This document shows positions 24,001-34,502 of a stretch of DNA of 64,000 nucleotides, one piece after another. Each line of letters starts with the position of its first letter. Within the stretch, counting starts at the first letter, position 1. The stretch is taken from assembly GCA_035041965.1 (NCBI GenBank), contig JAPYMA010001582.1, positions 124,001-188,000 on the forward strand, read 5' to 3'. The stretch is from Anisakis pegreffii. Taxonomy: Eukaryota > Nematoda > Chromadorea > Rhabditida > Anisakidae. A program made the translations under genes and the position numbers. The notes below the pieces were generated by a model that was not told the DNA's origin, did not search any database, and worked only from the letters and a program-made list of their open reading frames with translations.

Positions 24001-25431
24001 GACGTAACACTAATAAAGCAAATGGGCCTCTTACAGATCCGAACAGGGCTCCGTGGGCAGCACGCATATGCACTGGAAAAACTTTTCTACTCGTATGGCG
24101 TTGATCTGGAAATTTGGGCACATGAACACTGCTACGAAAGAATGTGGCCGGTTTACAATAGAACAGTGAGGATTTTACATGAACACCATCGTTATTAATC
24201 CAAAACACCGTGAGTTAGGGAGTTAGGGATTAATCGTGAACTTATTTTACTGAAAAGACAGTATATAAAATTATATAAACAACTGTAAAGTTTTGACTGA
24301 GAGCAGATCATAAATAAAATTAGTATTCTGACTGCAGGTTTACAACGGCACTCGATCACCGTACGTAGATCCACCGGCTCCAGTGCATGTTGTCACAGGA
24401 TCGGCGGTAAGAATTCAGTTGATTCCACCGCTCGGTAATAGGATCAGAGAGAGAGTTAAGAACGCCAAGAGGCTGAGCTGATTTTCTTTGAGGATAGAAT
24501 GTGACTATAAGCCAAGTGATTTCAATTTTGATCAGTAATGTATATGCTTATCAGGAGTATCATTTTCAAATGACCCGCTTACGCAAGTTTACACAGCAAC
24601 TCGTCATTTGTTCTTAACCGACTGATCAGGTCATCCACTCCTAAAATATATATGCACTTATATCATCAAATAATTTTGCCAGGTTCAAAGATACAGTTGA
24701 GTCTCAAAGACAATGAAATTTGAGCGAATTTATTTTCTTGCCTAACTCCATAGATATTTGCGATGGGAATTAGTCAGCTTCACATTTATGATATATATCT
24801 GATGACTTTTCTTAGCTTTGATAATATGTGTTCATTGTTGCAGCCGAACTTGCAAAAGTATCTAGGCGATAAGCATTAAGTAATCTCATTATCAGCTCTT
24901 TGTTATTAATTGCAAGGTAAATATGCACTGAATTATTTCAGGGCTGTCAAAAGAAACCTGATGGTTTTGTTGAACATGCACCACCATGGAGTGCGTTCAG
25001 GTCTTCGAATTACGGATTTAGTCGCATGCAAATTTTCAACTCCACTCACCTTTACTTCGAGCAACTGGCAGCCTCTGAGGTACCATCATAAGTTTGACAA
25101 GATTTACAAACTTCTTTTTTTTTCGCACTTTACTGACCTACAAATTTGACCAATATCAACGAAAGGCTTTCAAACTATAGGATACTCATTCAGCTCTAAG
25201 AACATAAAATTTCAGATTTGTTGCTTTTAGGATGAAGCTGTGGACAGTTTTTGGTTGGTGAAACATGATCATCATCGCTATGATAGTTTGGATCGTGAGG
25301 CGATGAGCCGTTACGGTACAAAGATACCATACAATTACTGCCATCATCCATCGCATTGTCCGAAGCGACATCGGAACGCAGCTCAAAACTCTAAAACAGT
25401 CGAAGATGCATTCGATTCATTCTTTCAATAG
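18017..25431 (+). CDS. PAP1: secreted purple acid phosphatase (acid phosphatase type 7-like), 495 aa
   Basis: Eleven exons: 18017-18182, 18480-18674, 19043-19225, 22821-22846, 23122-23282, 23490-23604, 23717-23821, 24037-24165, 24338-24406, 24942-25079 and 25231-25431. All junctions are GT-AG and in phase, giving 495 residues. The start begins a classic signal peptide (MLRSWLPSLLIALNIG). The fibronectin-like N-domain (EQVALSYGGDPSTVWITW) leads into a calcineurin-like metallophosphatase domain. All seven expected metal ligands are visible: D154 (GDLG), D183 and Y186 (GDIAY), N218 (GNHE), H299 (GHR), H346 and H348 (AHEH). Enzymes of this family hydrolyse phosphomonoesters at a di-iron/mixed-metal centre in secretory or lysosomal compartments. 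N-glycosylation sequons occur near NRT, NGT and NST. Intron 3 is 3.6 kb because it contains an RTE retrotransposon. The residue after the AHEH histidine is Cys where PAP2 has Ser. The gene appears intact. Confidence 0.92.
19264..19275. repeat. target-site duplication, 5' copy
   Basis: ATCAGTAATTGG here recurs at 22347-22358 on the other side of the retrotransposon. PAP2 intron 3 has the related single sequence CGGTAACTGG at the corresponding place (about 36042-36051), so this is the duplicated target. The first one or two bases may belong to the TAAA tail at the 3' end. Confidence 0.8.
19297..19526 (+). repeat. two 130 bp 5' monomers of the retrotransposon, strongly structured
   Basis: Both monomers begin GTGAGCGGTCG, at 19297 and 19427, so the period is 130 bases. 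Each can form hairpin 1 (19301-19307 with 19313-19319; 19431-19438 with 19442-19449) and hairpin 2 (19323-19331 with 19340-19348; 19453-19461 with 19470-19478). Each can also form a CTCAC/GTGAG stem (19349-19355 with 19377-19383; 19479-19485 with 19507-19513) whose loop holds GGGCC. That GGGCC can pair with GGCCC downstream (19364-19371 with 19386-19393; 19497-19501 with 19516-19520), making a pseudoknot. Several positions differ between monomers yet keep pairing. Monomer 2 ends only a few bases before the ORF's ATG. Confidence 0.75.
19529..22327 (+). CDS. RTE endonuclease-reverse transcriptase, 932 aa
   Basis: A single uninterrupted frame. I start it at the first ATG (19529, MTDVRICTFNARS); the frame is open upstream to 19511 but without an ATG. 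The N-terminal exonuclease-endonuclease-phosphatase domain shows its catalytic set: N10 (FNARS), E39 (LAEV), Y110 (QVYAP), D145 and N147 (GDFNA) and the S-D-H motif at 236-238. The reverse transcriptase follows, with motif A (LFIDFEKAFDS, near residue 580), motif B (GVRQGD, near 637) and the catalytic FADD box (near 680). A basic C-terminal region with W-x-R and GRP motifs ends the protein. Such proteins nick the target DNA and prime cDNA synthesis there. No stop or frameshift is seen, so the element could encode an active enzyme. Confidence 0.93.
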   Translation: MTDVRICTFNARSLLSEARLAEFEEEARHIKYDIIGLAEVRRKGAGAIDRPNGNCLYFNGDETRSQGGVGFYISREWKSRIVSFKCTSSRIAQLKLKITTRTNLRIIQVYAPHSGCDDAEYNKFLDELSDTVNHDRSTFTLIIGDFNAIVGKKKIGENSVGCFGNGIRNNRGQAVVDFCEANGLKIMNTMFKKRKGRKWTWRSPNGTTKNEIDFIIINKHVIPKNVDVLNHFRTGSDHRLVRSVIAVKDRRIWATKRSLTGQKILNKSSYRIAIGNSMVSEAESYEILQKEIRTAMTEAEEPRQLHPQLSASTVNLMQRRRLMKRDGNQHSTVEYAELCKTITKKIKENRKRRNMQILKDAISSGKLRRARSEMLSGKKRIIEIANNQGEIMHTTREIGDAVGYFYNNLYRSRTKVTFQMKKQNDDFAPILEREVEHAISQMKMGTSAGLDGITAEVANLTAEAVKLAKDQLVPPLTRLFNNVISNTAIPNGFGDSKTILLYKKGDPKQIKNYRPISLLSVIYKCFTKVLNNRMQPQLDAAQDDEQAGFRPQYSTIHQIHTVTQLIEKANEYNFPLYLLFIDFEKAFDSVETNAVWNSLQSASVHHSIIKVLQKIYEVSKSAVYLNDSKIPFHTNRGVRQGDTISPKLFNTCLQTVFEGLNWQNKGVKIDGKILNNLRFADDIVLISHNCNQIRTMLRDLIRESGKIGLKINVTKTKIMANRIIKSPLSIDGNVIEEVREFIYLGQLISMKREGETELRRRIKIGWKSFYKYKEFFTDKRVGMVLKRRLYNECVLPAMLYGSETWTVTKRMENMMGVAQRRMERLMVGVKLRDRKSNEWLRGVTKVKDFVKCARERKIKWARKIATMDNNNWAKRCTEWQPRIGKRSRGRPKMRWRDNICKIAGQTWMRRAVNCDNSDKWNDLEEAYVRNVQ
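22347..22358. repeat. target-site duplication, 3' copy
   Basis: ATCAGTAATTGG, identical to 19264-19275. It is followed by TGCGTGGGATCCTGGCA-like sequence that continues the phosphatase intron, as judged from PAP2 intron 3. Confidence 0.8.
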
Positions 25432-26401
25432 AATATAAAGCACTGGCACTTATCTGCTTATCACAGCTTGCTTAGAATGGAATTCATTTACATGAAGCTA
25501 TTCAGATGCGAAGCATTCCAAAATGAATGAATAAATTCACTTTTTATTAAGTTCGTTTCATTTGATCATCAAAGACATCACCAGTTCAATTATTCACATC
25601 AAAGAGCCAATAAGTTCAGAACGACTGAAGATCTCAGTGAGCGATCTGTCGATTAATGACAGCGATAATACATAAAGAAATATATTTTGTTGGGCGATTT
25701 CGATTAGTTGAGGAGCTATAGCTGTTTGATTAAAGCTATCTGAACTGGCGCTGAGGTGCTCATTGATATGCATTTCATCACTATAGATCAATGCATATTA
25801 TAAATTACTATAGAACTATGCTACATTCAAGCCTACCGTCTTCTCAAGTTTGCCCGGAAACATATTCAAGTTTGTATGTCAGTCGATTGAGCAGAATCTC
25901 TGCTTTCTAAAAATGAAAAGCTCACTGGAAAATTCCGCCTCTGCGAGGAGATATAGTGAGATTACTGTAGGCCTGAATATGACAACCTCTATTGCTTCAG
26001 ATAAGATTAAGAAAATAGCTATATCTCCGCATATAAGCAGAACTGCTGGATGAAATTTATGTACAGCAGCTAAGGGGGTAAGTGGCTACGATAACTAGTC
26101 ATGCCCAAAGTTAATGCAACCAACAGGAGCAGTACCTTCGGGTTTAATGACTGCATGAAAGTGTTCACTACTAGCATATCCTTGCAGTAATACATAGTGC
26201 TCATCAATCTCAAATCTATTCACTTAATATTTATGAAACTACGTACTTCTAACCACGTCTGAAACCAACGAATTCATAATAATATTCGTAGGAGTGATAT
26301 CATGATATTTGTAAGTGTATTTGTAATTACTTATTGTCATATGGTATAATTTTTGTTGAAATCATTTTATGGAGTGATTGGAATTAACTGGGTCAGATAA
26401 G

Positions 26402-29400
26402 GCTTTTTCCCGTTTGAGACGGCGATTTCTTGGGGATTAGCCCGTCAGTGCAAATTTTGGAGATGTTTTCTTCGAAGGTTGCAGGTATGTTCTTATTGCT
26501 GTAGTGTTCGGGTTTATGTTCCTTAAGGTGTTTGAAATTCGGGTAGGTCTACGATTATTATTATTTTGAGAAGGCTACAGTAATTTTCATGGCGGTATCG
26601 ATAAGATGATTGCTTCATTATTTGGTGCATAATAATGATAAGGTTAAAAACAAATATTTATTCGATCTGATACGTATTATCTCCTTCACAATATTCAAAC
26701 AACGGAAAACAATTTCAGTGAGCATAATGGCACTCTTTGGTTGTATTGAGTGTATTGAGAATATATCGGAATGATTTTGCTCACTGCTCTGATATTGGCG
26801 ATCATTTCGTATGCATGCAGAAATAGTTTTTACTCATCAGAGCGATTCGAATGCATAGAAATCGAATATGCTGAATGTCTCAATTGTATCAATCCTCCGT
26901 TCACATGTATTTCTTCTTGATTCAAGCTAATGATAATGCCAATTGAAAATATCTCACAAAAACAATTAGCTATCGTTGCTTGCAATAGGCCATGTCCTCA
27001 TGCTCTAGTCTTCAGCCAAATTAAAAGTTCGAATTCAAGGCTTCCTTTTGATGATGCAATTTCAAATTGCTGAGCAAAGATCAAAACTGTTTACACCGAT
27101 GCGTTCTGAATACAACGGAATTTCGCAATATGTTTCTGAATGCATGATGTCAAAAAGCGTCAAGCGATGGTCTATACTTACAATGCTTTAAACACGCACA
27201 TGTACACCTACGCACGCTCGCATCTAATGCATGACACTCGAGATTCATGAGACCACTGCATCTCTACTCCCTCGTATATTCCCGTTCTATTTTCTTTCTC
27301 ACTGGTCATCGCAATGCTATTTAGACAATTTTCGGCTTGATGACGAGAGCAAACACCCCACCTATCCACCGATTTTTAGCCACCATGATGGCTTAAATTA
27401 CTTTCAATTTAGTTACAAAGATTCTTTGGCATTTTTTTCGATTATACTAACAAATTTCAATGCCTCCGGATTTCATCCGGAATAAGAAAGCTTCTAAGAT
27501 CCCAGAGAAGGATGTCAGCGAAATGTCGTTTCTTTTTTTCCACTGATGTTGAAATTCTATCGCCAGTGATATGACATAGTAATATGCGCATACTTTGGTG
27601 ATCACTTCGTTCTGATCATAATGTGCACTGTATGATCAGTTAATGGAACTATACCAATTGATCACCACAGATCATATCGCTGTGATTGATTGCCCTGCTC
27701 ATTCAGTATTCATTTATTGTGGTTATATATGTTTTGTGCGGTGCACTTGTGGTGCGCAATACATTTTTGTATATGTTATTCATGATTTTAGTTTGTTCGT
27801 TATCAGTGATACTTTAATTAATATTTTGTGAGCATTATGAAATGCATCCACTATATTTGGTATGGAATATTAGTTACTCGTGAGGCAAACTTATTAGTGA
27901 GAATCGTATTGAATTGTTCTGATCGTTTTGAAATGAACTTAATGAAAACTGCGAATTCATCATTTAATACTGTTCCAGTCGTACACAGTTCTGGAGGTGA
28001 TCGAGCAAACTGTGGCAGATGTCACTGTTGATCAACTGCAATCGAAGGTGAGGAATTAAATCATTTGTGTGGTGATTCAGTTTGTTACTTGGTGGTTTCA
28101 AACGACTTGACTTCAATCGGTCTTCTCAATTCCTCTTGATCTGATATAAATTTACTGCATATTCAGCGATTATGGTGGTGCGAATACTCTCTGTTAGATG
28201 AGTTGATGCGGTCTATGAAACAGTTTTGTGATAACAGACGTGATATTGACAGAGATGTTGGTATTTTTGGTACTGTAGCAATGCGATGTATATCTGAAAA
28301 TGATACATCTTGTCGGCATTAAACTATCATACAATTCTAGGTGGAGTTACCGATGTTAACAATTATCAATGGTTCCAAACCTTGCCTCAATTTCGATGAA
28401 CGACCGGATACTGCGATGGATGGTTGTGGCTGGACGACGTTAGGTAGCATCAGCAAGGAGAAGATGTATCATCCAATCGAAATATTGCCCACATCAACAT
28501 CAAGATCGAAATCAAGCGACAAATCAAGCAAGGAACAAATCAATCACATAATACGAAGCAAATATGATACGATAGCGCAAGGAAGCGCAAGGTTGGGAGT
28601 TTCAACTTTATTATTCATTCATTTCTCCTTTCGTCGGAACTGAAATAAATAAAAGAATAGCTCCCCCCCCTTATTTTTCATTACTTATTTTCATTTATAT
28701 TTGAACTTAGGGACAGAAAATAAAAGTGAGTCGTGGTCAGTGACCACTTTTTGCATGCTTAATTATTTTATTCATTCGTTCATTGGTAGATTGTATTATA
28801 TGTAAATTGTATTATATATACTTTTGTGTATGTGAATCATTCGTTTGTGAATGTTATCAATTACTTGTAAGCCATGCTTTACTGTATCCAACCCATTGAG
28901 ATTAGATGACAGTACAGTGACACACATTGCTGTGAATTGTATAGTGATATGAAACTTATTACTTTCGATTGAAATGTGTAATGAAGTTCTGAAAATGCTT
29001 ATGTTGCTTTATGTGCCTAACGGGGGGTTTTTTAGTGTTTTTTAATTCGATTGTTAATGTTGTTCGTGCTATATTATTGTTATTGCTTTGTATTTAGCGT
29101 TCAATGGTCACTGTACTGTCATATACTGAGAAGTTTAGGGGCATTAAGTGTAAGGGCAATCACATTTCGAAGGCATCCACAAATTTCTATTACCCTTTAG
29201 GATATGAACTGGACAGGATAGCGGTTCTCTCTAAATATTTCATTCGATCCCCTCAGACATGAGAAAATAATTCGGTGTCAAACGAAGAAATGTTATGAAA
29301 TCTGACTCACATTATGGCCTATTGAATTTTGTTTCCCGTTTATTCTTTTATACTGAAATTTATTTGATTGTTATAAGTGTCGTTATATTTGATGTCACTA

Positions 29401-32400
29401 GTTGTTGTAAATGCTTTCATTATTTATTTATTTATTCGTGCATTTATTTATTTATTTATTCATTTATTTATTTATTCATTCATTTTGTACATCATTCGCG
29501 ATTGTTTATATTGTAAATCTTTTTGTAAGGGATGCTGGTAGGGCGAAGGAGGGACGCGGCACGTAACGACCCGCTTAACTCCGGAGCCAGAGGTAGGGAC
29601 TTGGACTGGCCTTATGTATGGCCCATCCCACCCGATTGAAATTATTTTTCAGTTCACACGCCTAATCATTCCCCTCCCCCCTCCCTCCCCCACAATGTGG
29701 ACTCTGTTACATGGACCATGTTGGACTATAACATAGATATGAAAGTAGCACATTTTCTGATAGTAGTTCTAATAGATGCAAAATTGACTTGACTTAGCTT
29801 CACTGTAACGGTATTAAAAGCTCACTGAACCGAAACCTTGAGAAGTCTTGACTGAAATTTTACCACGAATTAACTTGAGTTGACGTACCGCTTAGCGGAT
29901 TTGGTATATCTTGAGATTGACTGACCTCGATTTGAATCTGACTTTGAGCATTCTTAATAACATTAAACTTAATTTGGACTTGAGTTGACCTCACCAGACT
30001 CTAGGCATGCGATTCACAGACAAGTTTAGTCTTCTATGCACAAGTCAACGGCTGTTACCTAGTGAACTTATGTCTGAGGAACAAGCTCTCGGAACTGATC
30101 GATCCTTAGAGGTAGAGTAACGCATAAGAGAACATTTGTTTAGTTTGTTGCGGCAGAAACTGTAGCAGGTATTGACAATAGTTACACTGGCATATGAAAG
30201 GAATAAAACTATCCCTATAAAAATAAGTTTCACAAACGTAGGGTATGAATCGCCTCATGAAGTTAGCGGTAGGTCTGGAAAGTTCGCCTGGACCACTCAC
30301 CTGTAGAGTCGAGTTGCTGAATGGTGACTCGAAAAAGGTCTTCCTCGTACTGCTGTTTAATAACAGCTGGAATAAACTTCCAATGTTATTAAATGCGTTA
30401 TGAGACGAAATCTCTCAGGTGTTTGTGGTTACTCGCCGAAGCTTATCTATTAGCTAGTGTCATGACGGCATTCATACACATCTATGATGCTATCCTTATT
30501 TCCCTTGCCAGTGCAGTTATTGTCCATCATAAGTGTTAAGAAGGTACCTGGTAACCTTAGGAAATCCACTCGCTTGAGAGAAGAAGCATTATGAGTTGCT
30601 GAGTTCGTTAATGAGGAAATATTCAATTAGCATGTTTTGAATAGCTACACTGGCATATGAATGGAAAAAAATATCCCTTTAAAACTGAGTTTCACGAACG
30701 TAGGGTATGAATAGCCTTATGAAGTTAGCGGTAGGTCTGGAAAGTTCGCCTGGACCACTCACCTGTAGAGTCGAGTTGCTGATTGGTGACTCGAAAAATG
30801 TCTTCCTCGTAACACTGTTTAATAACAGCTGGAATAAACTTCCAATGTTATTAAATGTGTTATGAGACGAAATCTCTCAGGTGTTTGTGGTTACTCGCCG
30901 AAGCTTATCTATTAGCTAGTGTCATGACGGCATTCATACACATTCTATGATGACATCCTTATTTCCCTTGCCAGTGCAGTTATTGTCAGTCATTAGTGCT
31001 AATAAGGTACTTGATAACTTTGAGAAATCCATTCAAATGAGAGAGGAGGCATTATAGGTTCTTCAGTTTTGTTTTTTATAGCTACACTGGCATATGAATG
31101 GATAAAAAATATCCCTATAAAACTGAGTTTCACGAACGTAGGGTATGAATAGCCTTATGAAGTTAGCGGTAGGTCTGGAAAGTTCGCCTGGACCACTCAC
31201 CTGTAGAGTCGAGTTGCTGATTGGTGACTCGAAGAACGTCTTCATCGTAATCATGTTTAATGACATCCGGAATAAAGCTGATGCGATATTATTTGTGTAG
31301 TCAATGGCCATTCTTAAAAAGCAAATTTTGGTTGCGTGGGCGATCCCAACCCGTCTAGCTGCCAATAAGCGGGGCTAGGTTTAGATAAATGCGACAGGCG
31401 TTCCCCGCCTACCGGCAGTCTAGGCGAATCGGGGAGAAATGTTTTAAAATATGCCTGCGATACTTGCCCGAGTATCGTAAGCATTCTTTCTGCATAATAT
31501 AATAAGGGCGTTCCCGGCCCGGGAAAGGCGCCAATTTGACCGGGGCTAAGGAATGCGCGTAAGTTGGCCTGAGTAGTGCCTTCGGGCATTTGCTTGGGTA
31601 ACGAGGGTTCCCGGACTCACCGTGCGCACTTTCCCTTAACAGGGGGGAATTGTGATCGGGTTGACCATTGACTATACTTATGAAATCTTATCGCTTAATT
31701 TTGATGTTATTAAATGCGTTATGAGGAGAAATCTCTCAGGTGTTTGTGGTTACTCGCCGAAGCTTATCTATTAGCTAGTGTCATGACGGCATTCATACAC
31801 ATCTATGGTGACATCCTTATTTCCCTTGCCAGTGTAGCTATTGTCTGTCATAAGTGGTGATAAGGTACTTCATAAGTCATCGCTTCTGTTTTTGATAACT
31901 GATCAGTTTCGAGAGCTTATATCTCGGGCTAGGGTTGAATTGGATGACTGTGGTTTGATCTGTGCATAGAGGTTAGAATTTCTTCTTCGTTGCTGGCACA
32001 ACGTCTTCTCAGGGCTTGAATGAATTGATGTGTAAGCTATAAAAAATGTTTCTGAAGTAGCGTTTTCGTGGTAACATCATCAAATTTTCTCAAACTTTTT
32101 CATTCCAGCACCTAGTTGATAACTAAAGCAACTGAAAACTAGTTAACATTCTTCGGATTACTCTTATACTTTGTAAAGGAAGTATGATCTGGGTCAGCTT
32201 TACCTAGCACTAGCTTAACCTGACCTCAAACTACCTTTGAGTTGAACCGAAATGATTCCAACTGGTTTGAGTCGATCTCTTTTTCAAGATATTCTGTCAG
32301 AATGCGTTCGTGTTATCCTGTTTCGGATTTTGCATTTGAATATGGGCATTGGAATCTCGTATTTATGTGAATATTTGTTTTATTGTCCACTCGCTGTTGT

Positions 32401-32585
32401 TGTTGTTTACGTGATTATTTCTTGTTGTTGTTTATGGTATTGTTTCGTGTTTCGTGTGTTCATCACCGTATTTATCCTCTCGTTGATCATAATCGTATGT
32501 TTGATGCTGTCACGCCAGGCATAATGATGGGAAACATTGTTAGGCGTATTTTGGTGACATTTCATGAGCGAGATGGAACCGCAAA
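26402..32585 (+). CDS. eIF2B-beta-like N-terminal fragment, four exons seen
   Basis: Candidate exons are 26402-26484, 27979-28047, 28167-28260 and 32519-32585, all phase-compatible. The deduced peptide reads FLRRLQ|SYTVLEVIEQT, then WWCEYSLLDELM, then RRDIDRDVG|IMMGNIVRRIL. eIF2B-beta, a subunit of the guanine-exchange factor for eIF2, has ELM...RR...VGNMVRRVL at nearly the same spacing (from memory of the family; the N-terminal half is otherwise weakly conserved). I found no ATG exon and none of the conserved C-terminal Rossmann-like domain downstream before PAP2. The last intron is about 4.3 kb and filled with repeats. It is probably a 5' fragment or dead gene. If the 28260 donor is not used, the frame could instead end at 28399. 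Confidence 0.4.
29418..29489. repeat. (TTTA)n-rich simple repeat
   Basis: Tandem TTTA with interspersed TTCA variants. It lies directly before a GC-rich patch (about 29528-29640) that differs sharply in composition from its surroundings. The pair resembles the tail and body of an old short retroelement, but I cannot assign one. Confidence 0.8.
30176..31870. repeat. three-copy tandem repeat of about 440-465 bp
   Basis: Units start at the shared word CTACACTGGCATATGAA (TTACACTGG in the first): 30181, 30644 and 31081, so the periods are 463 and 437. Each unit contains the same recognisable blocks: GTAGGGTATGAAT, GGTCTGGAAAGTTCGCCTGG, GAGTCGAGTTGCTGA and TCTCAGGTGTTTGTGG. Unit 3 is split at about 31283-31694 by an inverted-repeat element and resumes at GATGTTATTAAATG. 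The region is inside the large putative intron of the eIF2B-beta-like fragment. Stop-filled frames argue against protein coding. Confidence 0.85.
31283..31694. mobile_element. small inverted-repeat element (MITE-like), non-autonomous
   Basis: The inner ends are TAGTCAATGGCC (31298-31309) and its near-perfect reverse complement GACCATTGACTA (31663-31674). A looser inverted match extends outwards to GCGATA/TATCGC, at about 31283 and 31694. The element interrupts the third unit of a tandem repeat, so insertion is the simplest explanation. The interior is GC-rich and highly palindromic: CGATACT with AGTATCG, TTCCCGGCCCGGGAA, and TGCC-TTC-GGGCA. The 91-codon minus-strand frame inside is Pro/Leu/Gly-rich and has no transposase motif. 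Confidence 0.6.
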
Positions 32586-33601
32586 GTGAGTAGGGACCCC
32601 GCTAAAGCATCCAGATACAATTCGATATCGGATGCTAGGGTCAGGCTCAGGTTTGAAGCTTGTACCTATATGTTAGTTCAAAACTTTGGGATGAGGATAA
32701 ATTTGAAAACATCAACGGTGCGTGGCGCGACAGCTGTATAAATGTTTTTCCATGTGTTACAACACATTGCACCAGAAGCACTTAAAAGGATCTAGGAGCA
32801 GTCAGTATCTTCAGTGGTTTCAGTAAGTTTAGGATTTTCATGAGGCAACAGCTGTAATTTTGTGCCGGTGAGTTTAGAAGAAATGCACGAAAATTGACAA
32901 TGACGTTAATGAGGTTTTATTAGGGCTGAAAGTGGAAAAAAGTATAAAGTAGACAAGATGACATTCGTTAAGTGAGTTCGCAATAGGCCAACTGTCTGAC
33001 CAACACTCGCTGTAATGCAATATTGTTACCATTAGCATAATTATACTCATTCAGTTAACGTACTGACGTAAAAAAAGCAAGCTCGAGTTCAGGCTCAGTT
33101 TAGGGGTTGATTTTCTTAGAAAATAGACCAAACTTTACCAAGCACAATAAACATGAGTCGAGAATGAACGCAAAAATTTTAGTTAGGGAATGAATAGCAC
33201 ACTAACATTATACACAAACAAATCATGTCAAGATAAGTTCCACATTGAGTTCGTAATGCGTTCATGATAGTGATGTTTCAATAGTGTTAGGAAAGATGAG
33301 AAGTCAAGAAAGAGAATCTGCTGAAAACAGTGTTGAAAATTATTGGTGACGGTCGGTTTTTCCTCTGGAAGCATCCATATTTATATAAATGAAGTTGTTG
33401 TTCTGCTCGATCGGCCATGCCAACCTCCCAGCAGTGTTCCGGAGTTGACGGTTGTGTTTGAAGTGCTCGATGACGGCTAACCTTGAATGCAATTCACTTG
33501 GAATCAATAGTTTATTAAAATGTAAAAACAGTTGAATTGCTCTAAAAAAAGACTTTTTCTAATTTTTCTAATTTTTCACGGAAACCTAGGCAGCTGGTTA
33601 T

Positions 33602-33677
33602 TCGTATCATATTAGCAAATGCTCGTATCATATTAGCTGTGTTCGTAGCATATTGTTAGCAATCGTATCATATTAGC
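33602..33677. repeat. short degenerate tandem repeat, TCGTATCATATTAGC
   Basis: Copies at 33602-33616, 33623-33637 and 33663-33677, with a diverged copy between. The corresponding intron of the complete precursor gene (about 40443-40457) has a single copy, so the expansion is specific to the upstream unit. Confidence 0.7.
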
Positions 33678-33773
33678 AAACGTTGCCCACGATCAGTTGC
33701 TGTTTGTCGGAGAAATTGGTTTTGAAATACTCAGTTCATCGTGCAATAGAATATGAAGATAGCCGTCACTCAC

Positions 33774-34089
33774 TTCGTAGCTCCTTGGAACTGGTTGTGA
33801 ATCGTCGTTCGCTGGCACTGGCTGTGAATTTACTGAAATGAGACAATAATGAGAAGTAATTTTTGAATTACATCATTGAATAGTGTCAAAGTAATTTGAT
33901 GGAGTGAACAACATGCAAATCATTCGTTTCAATCGTTCACTCAAATGAATGTCTCGGTCTTGAGAAACTGTCACATTGTTCTCCCTACACATTAGAAAAT
34001 ACGGCAGAAACTTTTCGAAAATTTGGGAATGCGTGAGAAATTCCAAAGAAGAAACGTATACCCTGTGACACAATGACCGGAACAATGAA
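33774..34089 (-). pseudogene. truncated copy of the Lys-Arg repeat precursor gene
   Basis: Two exons homologous to the complete gene at 39853-41162 are present with intact splice signals: 34089-34062 (FIVPVIVSQ) and 33832-33774 (NSQPVPANDDSQPVPRSYE, then GTGAGT). They correspond to the second half of the signal peptide and the exon after it, and they splice in phase. The first coding exon is missing: the sequence beyond about 34.12 kb is instead homologous to the upstream region of PAP1. I also found no counterpart of the two downstream exons carrying the Lys-Arg repeats. This copy therefore appears to have been cut by the tandem duplication and is probably non-functional. Confidence 0.65.
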
Positions 34090-34502
34090 CTCAAAGTAAC
34101 TAAATTATTGAAATGTAAACCAAAATTATAGTGATGAGCCCAACATTGGAGTAATCACTCGTACGATTGGAAGATCACTGTAACTGATCATCAAACAAAT
34201 GATACAGGTGTATAAACAAACATGACAGATCGCACAAACTCATTCAACGGTCATAAATGCTGTGCGAGTCAGTATTCAATCGCTCTTGGTTCGTTATCGA
34301 CTGATAAGCCTGATAGCAATAGATGCATTAAACACAGCAATTGTAAAACTAATCAAGCACCAAAGACAATAGTAATAGCAAAAACGTTATAACATTAATC
34401 TCATATGATTATACCAATACGGAAACATTTCTGACCACAATTATGTCGCATAATACTACATGTTCAAAAAGTTCATCCGAACATTTTGAGCCGACGGACT
34501 AA

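Noticed and set aside
28341..28643. 100-codon plus-strand frame ending HFSFRRN
   Set aside because: It could follow the 28260 exon only through a poor GTTGGT donor. The eIF2B-like continuation at 32519 fits family spacing better, though this frame cannot be fully excluded.
32252..32524. 90-codon very hydrophobic frame (multi-membrane-like)
   Set aside because: It comes from a T-rich stretch with runs of TTG/GTT. It has no splice or family support and overlaps the acceptor region of a better exon.
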